Shown here: positions 1 to 4,837 of the stretch, piece after piece
Numbering within the stretch: the stretch's first letter is position 1
Layout: each line of letters opens with the position of its first letter
From: Thermoanaerobacterales bacterium
Lineage (GTDB): Bacteria > Actinomycetota > Acidimicrobiia > Acidimicrobiales > JACDCH01
DNA length: 6,448 bases
Assembly (NCBI GenBank): GCA_017577565.1
Contig: PKRH01000158.1
Coordinates: 1-6,448, forward strand
Reading direction: 5' to 3'
The notes under the pieces: generated by a model
The model's input: only the letters and a program-made list of their open reading frames with translations
What the model was told of the DNA's origin: nothing
Databases searched by the model: none
Position numbers and translations under genes: made by a program

Positions 1-1
1 G

Positions 2-100
2 GCGGTGACGGCGACCGCCGACCTGCGGGACCCCGCCGCCGGACGGCGCCGGCCCGACGGCGACGCGCGCCCGGCGCCCTCGGCCACGCCCCTCGGCTGA
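2..100 (+). CDS. 3' end of an unidentified gene (partial, runs in from the left edge)
   Basis: An open frame entering from the left edge encodes 32 residues (ending SATPLG) and stops at TGA 98-100. It is Ala/Arg/Pro/Asp rich with no recognisable motif, so no function can be given. All but one of its codons end in G or C, matching the real genes here. A neighbouring plus frame stops at once (TGA 6-8). The third plus frame stays open but uses more rare codons such as CGA and CCT. The gene would converge on helD, with a candidate terminator hairpin 12 bases after its stop. With so few codons visible, this could also be non-coding DNA that happens to be open. Confidence 0.4.
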   Translation, partial: AVTATADLRDPAAGRRRPDGDARPAPSATPLG

Positions 101-111
101 ACCGAGCCTGG

Positions 112-132
112 GGGACGGGTCGCGCTCGTCCC
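112..132. terminator. Candidate bidirectional terminator hairpin in the convergent gap
   Basis: Bases 112-119 pair with 125-132 in an 8-bp stem (one G-T pair) around a 5-base loop. The hairpin lies between the stop of the plus-strand partial gene (98-100) and the stop of helD on the minus strand (155-157), where a shared terminator would be expected. There is no T-run on either side, which is common in very GC-rich actinobacteria but makes the call uncertain. Confidence 0.4.
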
Positions 133-137
133 GCACG

Positions 138-151
138 ACCGGCGGGCCGGT
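138..151. terminator. Short hairpin just past the helD stop
   Basis: ACCGG (138-142) and CCGGT (147-151) form a perfect 5-bp stem around a 4-base loop, three bases beyond the helD stop codon. It could add to termination of helD together with the longer hairpin at 112-132. Alone it is short, has no T-run, and may be chance in such GC-rich sequence. Confidence 0.25.
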
Positions 152-154
152 GGG

Positions 155-2254
155 TCAGCGGAGCGGTTCGGGCAGCTCCCGCGCGTGCACGACCGCCAGC
201 CGCTTGGTGGCCCGGGTGAGCGCCACGTACAGCGCCCGCATCCCCTGGGCCTCCTCCTCGACGATGGCGGCCGGCTCGACGACGACGGCGGCGTCGAGCT
301 CCAGGCCCTTGACCAGGCTGACCGGCACGAGCGTCACCCGCTGCTCGAGCCCGTTGCGGGCCGCCCGCCCGAACTCGACGCCGGCCGCGCCCAGCGCGGC
401 GGCCACGTCCTCGACCAGGGTCGAGGGGGCGATGACGGCGACGCTGCCCGGGTCGACGACGTCGCGCTCCTCGGCCGCCACCTCGGCCACCCGGGCGGCC
501 AGCTCGCCGGCGCCGACGGCGATGAGGCGGGGCTCGTCGCCCTCGGTGCGCACCGAGTCGGGCGGCCGGAGGTTCGGCGCGGCCTCGGCCAGCACCTTGG
601 CGGCCAGGTCCATCGTCGGGCCCGGGATGCGGTAGCCGATGGACAGCTCGGCCCGCTGGCTGGGCCGCTTCCTCGGCAGGTGCTCGAGGATGTCGTCCCA
701 GTCGCGGTGGGCCCACACGCCCGTGGCCTGGGCGATGTCGCCGACGACGGTCATCGACCCGTTGAGCGAGCGCCGGGCCAGCATCCGCAGCTGCATCGGC
801 GACAGGTCCTGGGCCTCGTCGACGACGATGTGGCCGTAGGTGCGGATCTCGTCGGGGTCGGTGCCGTCCTCCGACCGGCGGCGCCGGCGGGGGCCGAGCA
901 GCGCCCGGGCCTCGTCGAGGAGCGGCACGTCGTCGTGGGTCCACACGACGCCGGCGACGTCCTCGGACCGGGGGCGGTGCAGCGCGGCCCGCTCGTCGGG
1001 GTCGAGGTACCGGCGGGCGGCCAGTTCGATCAGCGCCTTCGAGCCGAAGAGGTCGTGCAGCAGCTCGGCCGGGGTGAGCACCGGCCACATCCGCTCCAGC
1101 GCCTCGCGCACCTCCGGCGTCGACCGGGTGCGCTCGCGCACCTCCTCCGGCGTCGTGGGCACCCGGCTGACCTCGGCCAGCGCCGCGAACAGCTGCTTCT
1201 CGACGAACTTCCGGGCCGGGTTGTGCAGCCGGAAGCGGCGGCGGGCCTCGGCGACGATCTCGGTCGTGCGCTCGGGCGGGAGCACGAGCGTCTGGGCGCC
1301 GAAGGGGACCCGCAGCGGCGCCCGCAGGGGCCGCTCCCGGTCGCGCACCGCCTTGGCCAGGACCTTGGCCATCCGGGCGTCGCCCTTGACCCGGGCGGTC
1401 GCCGGGCGGTCCCGTCCCCGCACCCGCACGCCGTCGACGAGGTCGGCCAGCACGGCGAGCTCGACCCCGGCCTCGCCGAGGCTGGGCAGCACCCGCTCGA
1501 TGTAGCCGAGGAACAGCCGGTTGGGGCCGACGACCAAGACGCCCTGGCCCTCGAGGGGGAACCGGTAGGTGTAGAGCAGGTAGGCGGCGCGGTGCAGCGC
1601 GACGACCGTCTTGCCGGTGCCGGGCCCGCCCTGCACCACCAGGACGCCGGGCAGCGGGGCGCGGATGACCTCGTCCTGCTCGCCCTGGATGGTGGCGACG
1701 ATGTCGCTGAGCTTTCCGGAGCGCGACTCCTCCAGCGCGGCGATGAGCGAGCTGCGACCACGCACCCGGTCGTCGCCGTCGCCCTCGCCGTCGACGCCCA
1801 GCAGCTGGGCGCCCTCGCCGAACAGCTCGTCCTCGATGCCGAGGAGCTTGCGGCCGCGGGTGGCGAAGTGCCGGCGGCGGACGAGCCCCATCGGCGACCG
1901 CCCGGTGGCCCGGTAGAACGGCTCGGCGACCGGCGCCCGCCAGTCGACGACGAGCGGCTCCTGCGACTCGTCGGACACGGCGATGCGCCCGATGTAGTAG
2001 CTCTCGCCCCCCTCGGAGCGGGCCTTGTCGATCCGCCCGAAGACGAGGCTGGCGTCGCCGACGTCGAGGTACTCCAGCCGCTGGGCGATGTTCTCCTCGA
2101 TCATCTCCCGTTCCCAGCGGGCCTGCTCGGTGCCCCCACGGCCGACCTCGACCATGGTCCGGAGCCGCATCGCCGTGCGCCGCGCGTGCTCGAGCGACTC
2201 GTACGCGTGGTCGATGTAGGCCTGCTCGGCGGCGAGGTCGGGGTGGGTGGCCAA
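155..2254 (-). CDS. helD: HelD/HelR-like RNA polymerase-associated ATPase (UvrD-like superfamily 1)
   Basis: The 699-residue cytoplasmic protein belongs to the family that binds stalled or inactive RNA polymerase and uses ATP to free it from nucleic acid; some actinobacterial members (HelR) also displace rifamycins. An N-terminal helical, probably coiled-coil region (about 1-65) and the HelD-type segment VVDWRAPVAEPFY (102-114) precede the motor. Motor motifs run in order: Walker A GGPGTGKT (209-216), Walker B VVDEAQD (477-483), motif III VVGDIAQATG (503-512), LSIGYR (537-542), the motif V region LVKGLELDAAVV (647-658) and motif VI YVALTRATKR (676-685). The region between the two ATPase lobes, about 260-470, is the HelD-specific insertion and contains WTHDDVPLLDEA (438-449) and a run of five Arg (456-460). 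No motif is missing. The start is TTG at 2254-2252, chosen because AGGAGG lies five bases upstream. It follows the acidic gene on the same strand but is separated from it by a strong hairpin. HelD rather than a DNA-repair UvrD is favoured by the N-terminal segment and length. Confidence 0.93.
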   Translation of the reverse strand: MATHPDLAAEQAYIDHAYESLEHARRTAMRLRTMVEVGRGGTEQARWEREMIEENIAQRLEYLDVGDASLVFGRIDKARSEGGESYYIGRIAVSDESQEPLVVDWRAPVAEPFYRATGRSPMGLVRRRHFATRGRKLLGIEDELFGEGAQLLGVDGEGDGDDRVRGRSSLIAALEESRSGKLSDIVATIQGEQDEVIRAPLPGVLVVQGGPGTGKTVVALHRAAYLLYTYRFPLEGQGVLVVGPNRLFLGYIERVLPSLGEAGVELAVLADLVDGVRVRGRDRPATARVKGDARMAKVLAKAVRDRERPLRAPLRVPFGAQTLVLPPERTTEIVAEARRRFRLHNPARKFVEKQLFAALAEVSRVPTTPEEVRERTRSTPEVREALERMWPVLTPAELLHDLFGSKALIELAARRYLDPDERAALHRPRSEDVAGVVWTHDDVPLLDEARALLGPRRRRRSEDGTDPDEIRTYGHIVVDEAQDLSPMQLRMLARRSLNGSMTVVGDIAQATGVWAHRDWDDILEHLPRKRPSQRAELSIGYRIPGPTMDLAAKVLAEAAPNLRPPDSVRTEGDEPRLIAVGAGELAARVAEVAAEERDVVDPGSVAVIAPSTLVEDVAAALGAAGVEFGRAARNGLEQRVTLVPVSLVKGLELDAAVVVEPAAIVEEEAQGMRALYVALTRATKRLAVVHARELPEPLR

Positions 2255-2257
2255 GCG

Positions 2258-2265
2258 CTCCTCCT
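2258..2265 (-). promoter_or_regulatory. Strong ribosome binding site fixing the TTG start of helD
   Basis: Read on the minus strand the sequence is AGGAGGAG, then CGC, then TTG. The core AGGAGG is a perfect match to the anti-Shine-Dalgarno, five bases from the start codon. It is the clearest ribosome binding site in the window and justifies a TTG start. Confidence 0.8.
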
Positions 2266-2282
2266 GCTACGAGGAACAGACC

Positions 2283-2288
2283 ATGCTA
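2283..2288 (-). promoter_or_regulatory. Possible -10 element for helD
   Basis: TAGCAT on the minus strand fits the actinobacterial TANNNT -10 pattern. It would give a start of transcription near 2276 and a leader of about 20 bases holding the ribosome binding site. No convincing -35 is visible; the expected position falls inside the GC hairpin at 2293-2324. The call rests on one short motif. Confidence 0.35.
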
Positions 2289-2292
2289 CCCG

Positions 2293-2324
2293 CCCTCCCG
2301 CCGCCGCGGGGGCGGACGGGAGGG
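2293..2324 (-). terminator. Strong hairpin after the acidic gene, before helD
   Basis: CCCTCCCG (2293-2300) pairs with CGGGAGGG (2317-2324), then after one bulged A (2316) CCGCC (2301-2305) pairs with GGCGG (2311-2315), closing a 5-base loop. The 13-bp, almost all G-C stem begins at the base next to the stop codon of the acidic gene. It is well placed as that gene's terminator, or as an attenuating or RNA-stabilising structure between it and helD. There is no U-run after the stem. Confidence 0.6.
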
Positions 2325-2750
2325 TCAGCCGCCGAACAGGCCGCCGTCGGCGTCGCCGTCGTCGGGGCCGTCGTCGTCGCCGAGGAACATCTCGCGGACC
2401 CGGTCGATCACCGAGCCGGAGCCGCCGTCCGAGCCGTCGTGCGGCTCCCAGCCCTCGTCGCCGAGCCCGGTCTCGTCCAGGTCCAGGTCGACCTCGAGGT
2501 CCTCCAGGCCCTCCTCGAGGTCCCCGAGGTCGATGTCGAGGTCCTCGACGTCGTCGATCACGTCGCCGGTCCCGTCGTGGACGACCAGCACGTCGTCGTC
2601 GACGACCTCGACGCCGGTGGTGACGTCGCCCTCGCCGAACAGGTCGTCGTCGAACCCGCCGGTGCTCGTGTCGTCGCCGTGGACCTCGCCGAGCGCGTCC
2701 GCCAGGCCGCGCTCGCCGTCGTCTCCGGTCACACCGTCGTTCCTGCGCAT
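2325..2750 (-). CDS. Hypothetical, extremely acidic 141-residue protein
   Basis: I do not recognise a family. The product has 36 Asp and 13 Glu in 141 residues, only 5 Arg and no Lys, so its isoelectric point must be very low. There is no signal peptide, membrane segment or cysteine. The middle (about 62-95) alternates acidic with Leu/Ile/Val residues (DLDIDLGDLEE is typical), and Phe/Gly patches sit at GGFDDDLFGEGD (31-42), EMFLGDDD (120-127) and the C-terminal GGLFGG. This suggests a largely disordered or weakly helical acidic protein. Codons are nearly all G/C-ending, supporting real coding on this strand. The ATG at 2750 is used because the open frame farther upstream would run into hemE. 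GTG at 2732, with AGGA eight bases before it, is a good alternative giving 135 residues. It lies just upstream of helD on the same strand and is divergent from hemE. A partner role with HelD is speculation. Confidence 0.65.
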   Translation of the reverse strand: MRRNDGVTGDDGERGLADALGEVHGDDTSTGGFDDDLFGEGDVTTGVEVVDDDVLVVHDGTGDVIDDVEDLDIDLGDLEEGLEDLEVDLDLDETGLGDEGWEPHDGSDGGSGSVIDRVREMFLGDDDGPDDGDADGGLFGG

Positions 2751-2782
2751 GGCGCCATCGTGGGCGACGGGAGCCCCGATGT

Positions 2783-2803
2783 CGACGGGGGTGTCCCCCG
2801 ACG
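2783..2803. repeat. Inverted repeat upstream of hemE (possible operator)
   Basis: Arms of 9 bases around a TGT centre pair at 8 of 9 positions: CG, an A/A mismatch, C, then GGGGG against CCCCC, CG, GACG. It lies 66-86 bp upstream of the hemE ATG and 33-53 bp from the acidic gene start. It could be a dimeric repressor site controlling the divergent genes, or a chance feature of G/C runs. No regulator family can be assigned. Confidence 0.3.
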
Positions 2804-2855
2804 CCGCCCGGGGGATCCGGGGATCGCGGCGCCGGGCCCCCGGACCCGCCCGGGG

Positions 2856-2861
2856 TACCGT
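2856..2861 (+). promoter_or_regulatory. -10-like element for a leaderless hemE transcript
   Basis: TACCGT matches TANNNT and is followed by seven bases and then the hemE ATG at 2869. This is the spacing expected if transcription starts at or next to the A of the start codon, as is frequent in actinobacteria. No Shine-Dalgarno sequence precedes hemE, which is consistent with a leaderless message. No -35 hexamer is evident. Confidence 0.5.
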
Positions 2862-2868
2862 GACCGCG

Positions 2869-3906
2869 ATGCCACCCCCTGCCGACGCCCCGTTCCTGCT
2901 CGCCTGCCGCAACCTGCCCGCGCCGCACGTCCCCGTGTGGTTCATGCGCCAGGCCGGCCGCTCGCTCCCCGAGTACCGCGAGGTCCGGGGCACCGGCAGC
3001 ATCCTCGACACGATCCGCGACCCCGACCTGGCGACCGAGATCACCCTGCAGCCGGTCCGCCGCTACGGGGTCGACGCGGCCATCCTCTACAGCGACATCG
3101 TCGTGCCGGTGGCGGCGCTCGGGTTCGGCGTCGAGGTGCACCCGGGGGTCGGCCCGGTGGTGCCCGAGCCGTTCCGCGACGAGTCCGACCTCGACCGGCT
3201 CCGCCCCCTCGACCCCGAGGCCGACTGCCCGTACGTCCAGCAGACGGTGCGCAACCTGGTGCGGGAGCTGGGCGACGTGCCGCTCATCGGCTTCGCCGGG
3301 GGGCCGTTCACGGTGGCGAGCTACCTCGTCGAGGGCGGCCCGTCGCGCACCCTGGCCAAGACCAAGGCGCTCATGCTCGGCCGGCCCGACCTGTGGGCGG
3401 CGCTGCTCGACCGGCTGGCCGACGTCGCCATCGCCTCGCTGCGGGCGCAGGTCCTGGCCGGCGCCTCGGCCGTGCAGGTCTTCGACAGCTGGGCCGGCAC
3501 GCTCACGCCCGCCATGTACGAGCGCCACGTCCTGCCGGCCAGCACCCGGGTGTTCCAGGGCATCGCCGACCTCGGCGTCCCCGCCATCCACTTCGGCGTC
3601 ACCACCGGCGAGCTGCTCGGCCTCATGGCCAGGGCCGGGGCCGACGTCGTGGGCGTCGACTGGCGGGTGCCGCTCGACGTCGCCCGCGCCCGCCTGGGCC
3701 CCGACGTCGCGGTCCAGGGCAACCTCGACCCGGCGGTGTGCCTGGCCCCCTGGCCGGCGGTCGAGGCCGAGGCCCGGGCCGTCCTGGCGGCCAACGGCGG
3801 CCGTCCCGGCCACATCTTCAACCTGGGCCACGGGGTCCTCCCCGAGACCGACCCGTCGGTGCTCGAGCGGCTGGTCGAGCTCGTCCACACGTGGAGGCCG
3901 TCGTGA
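2869..3906 (+). CDS. hemE: Uroporphyrinogen decarboxylase
   Basis: This cytoplasmic enzyme decarboxylates the four acetate side chains of uroporphyrinogen III to give coproporphyrinogen III, without a cofactor. The 345-residue length is normal for the family. The N-terminal signature WFMRQAGRSLPEYR (24-37) supplies substrate-binding Arg27 and Arg31. YSDIVVP (74-80) supplies the central Asp76. GFAGGPFTVASYL (141-153) contains Tyr152, FDSWAG (205-210) contains Ser207, and FNLGHGV (317-323) contains His321. These correspond to human Arg37, Arg41, Asp86, Tyr164, Ser219 and His339, so all key residues are present. The ATG at 2869 gives the usual N terminus. An in-frame GTG at 2860 is less likely because it overlaps the -10-like element. 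Its stop overlaps the hemH start (GTGA), and the hemH ribosome binding site lies in its last codons, so the two are very probably cotranscribed and translationally coupled. Confidence 0.97.
   Translation: MPPPADAPFLLACRNLPAPHVPVWFMRQAGRSLPEYREVRGTGSILDTIRDPDLATEITLQPVRRYGVDAAILYSDIVVPVAALGFGVEVHPGVGPVVPEPFRDESDLDRLRPLDPEADCPYVQQTVRNLVRELGDVPLIGFAGGPFTVASYLVEGGPSRTLAKTKALMLGRPDLWAALLDRLADVAIASLRAQVLAGASAVQVFDSWAGTLTPAMYERHVLPASTRVFQGIADLGVPAIHFGVTTGELLGLMARAGADVVGVDWRVPLDVARARLGPDVAVQGNLDPAVCLAPWPAVEAEARAVLAANGGRPGHIFNLGHGVLPETDPSVLERLVELVHTWRPS
3893..3897 (+). promoter_or_regulatory. Ribosome binding site of hemH inside hemE
   Basis: GGAGG lies five bases before the GTG start at 3903, within the last codons of hemE. 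It supports the GTG start and the 4-base GTGA overlap with the hemE stop. Confidence 0.75.
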
Positions 3907-4823
3907 CCACCGGCCTCGTGGTCATGGCCTACGGCACGCCCGCCTCGCCGGACGACGTCGAGGCCTACTACACGCACATCCGCCGGGGGCGGCCGCCGAC
4001 ATCCGAGCAGCTGCGCGACCTGGCCGACCGCTACGCGGCCATCGGCGGCGTCTCGCCGCTGGCCCGGCGCACCCGCGACCAGGTGGCCGCGATCGCGGCG
4101 GCGCTGGCGGCCGACGAGCCCGGCGCCTGGCGGGTCGAGCTCGGCAACAAGCACGCGCCGCCGTTCCTGGAGGACGCGGTCGCCGCCGTCGTGGACGGCG
4201 ACCCGGGCGACCGCCCCGACCGGGTCGTGGGCCTCGTGCTCGCGCCCCACTACTCCCGCGGCTCGGTCGGCGAGTACCACGAGCGGGCGGGCGCGGCGGC
4301 GGCCGAGCGCGGCGTGCCCTACGTGCCGATCGAGTCGTGGCACGACCTGCCGGCCTGGGTCGACGCCCAGGCCCGCCGGGTGCGGGACGCGCTGGCCGGG
4401 CTGCCGCCGGCGACGCGGGTGCTGTTCACCGCCCACTCGCTGCCCGAGCGGGTGCTGGCGGGCGACCCCTACCCCGACCAGCTCCGGGCGTCCGCCGCGG
4501 CCATCGCCGCCCGGGCCGGGCTGGCGGCGGACCGGTGGGCGCTGGCCTGGCAGTCGGCGGGCCGGACGCCCGAGCCCTGGCGGGGTCCCGACGTCCTCGA
4601 CGTGCTGCGGGAGCTGGGCGCCACCCCCGGGGTCGAGGGGGTGCTCGTCTGCCCGCAGGGCTTCGTCGCCGACCACCTGGAGGTCCTCTACGACCTCGAC
4701 ATCGAGGCCCGCCGGGTGGCCGAGGAGGTCGGCCTGGCGTTCGGGCGCACGGCGTCGATCAACGACGACCCCGAGGTCATGCCGGCCCTGGCCCGGTTGG
4801 TGCGCGCCGCGGCCCCGGGCTGA
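3903..4823 (+). CDS. hemH: Ferrochelatase, probably coproporphyrin ferrochelatase (CpfC)
   Basis: The enzyme inserts ferrous iron into the porphyrin; next to a HemY-type oxidase the likely substrate is coproporphyrin III, giving coproheme. The 306 residues resemble the soluble Bacillus-type enzyme throughout. The N terminus VVMAYGTP (6-13) contains Tyr10, matching the B. subtilis metal-side Tyr13. YYTHIRRGRPP (22-32), DRYAAIGGVSPLA (42-54) and VLAPHYS (112-118) follow. TAHSLPERV (176-184) carries catalytic His178, and CPQGFVADHLEVLYDLD (250-266) carries Glu260, equivalent to B. subtilis His183 and Glu264. There is no C-terminal extension or membrane segment. Cys250 is the only cysteine, so the [2Fe-2S] cluster known in some actinobacterial ferrochelatases cannot be present. 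The GTG start has GGAGG five bases upstream and overlaps the hemE stop. The choice of coproporphyrin over protoporphyrin is inferred from context and similarity, not proven. Confidence 0.96.
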   Translation: MTTGLVVMAYGTPASPDDVEAYYTHIRRGRPPTSEQLRDLADRYAAIGGVSPLARRTRDQVAAIAAALAADEPGAWRVELGNKHAPPFLEDAVAAVVDGDPGDRPDRVVGLVLAPHYSRGSVGEYHERAGAAAAERGVPYVPIESWHDLPAWVDAQARRVRDALAGLPPATRVLFTAHSLPERVLAGDPYPDQLRASAAAIAARAGLAADRWALAWQSAGRTPEPWRGPDVLDVLRELGATPGVEGVLVCPQGFVADHLEVLYDLDIEARRVAEEVGLAFGRTASINDDPEVMPALARLVRAAAPG

Positions 4824-4837
4824 TGATGGCGCCATGA
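4823..4837 (+). other. Four-codon minicistron linking hemH and hemG
   Basis: The hemH stop TGA (4821-4823) shares its A with an ATG (4823-4825). This begins ATG ATG GCG CCA TGA, whose stop (4835-4837) overlaps the hemG ATG (4834-4836). A ribosome leaving hemH could restart here and be delivered directly onto the hemG start, which lacks its own Shine-Dalgarno sequence. The overlaps are plain in the sequence; use in translation is inferred. Confidence 0.35.

Larger units (their letters stand above)
2751..2868. promoter_or_regulatory. Divergent intergenic region between the acidic gene and hemE
   Basis: This 118-bp gap must carry the promoters for both directions. It is dominated by G and C runs: an inverted repeat at 2783-2803, a direct repeat GGGGATC at 2811-2817 and 2819-2825, and the complementary runs CCGGGGG (2808-2814) and CCCCCGG (2837-2843). 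A -10-like element sits immediately before hemE. No recognised heme- or iron-responsive operator can be named from the sequence. Confidence 0.55.

Noticed and set aside
2255..2324. Rifamycin-associated element upstream of helD
   Set aside because: Some actinobacterial helR genes have a 19-bp inverted repeat of this name upstream. The only inverted repeat here is the terminator-like hairpin next to the preceding stop codon, so rifamycin induction cannot be claimed.
185..2623. Very long plus-strand open frame (over 800 codons) opposite helD
   Set aside because: Its product is low-complexity Arg/Gly/Pro/Asp/Val/Leu sequence with no motifs, while the opposite strand encodes a complete ATPase. 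Long antisense frames are expected at this GC content.
2533..2868. In-frame upstream extension of hemE to an ATG at 2533
   Set aside because: The extension is Ser/Pro/Thr-rich antisense to the acidic gene and would give a decarboxylase more than 100 residues too long. The normal family N terminus begins at 2869.
2101..3888. Long minus-strand open frame opposite hemE and across the intergenic region
   Set aside because: It runs antisense to a complete hemE, with repetitive Arg/Gly/Asp-rich translation ending in poly-Arg stretches. It is a shadow of coding sequence on the other strand.
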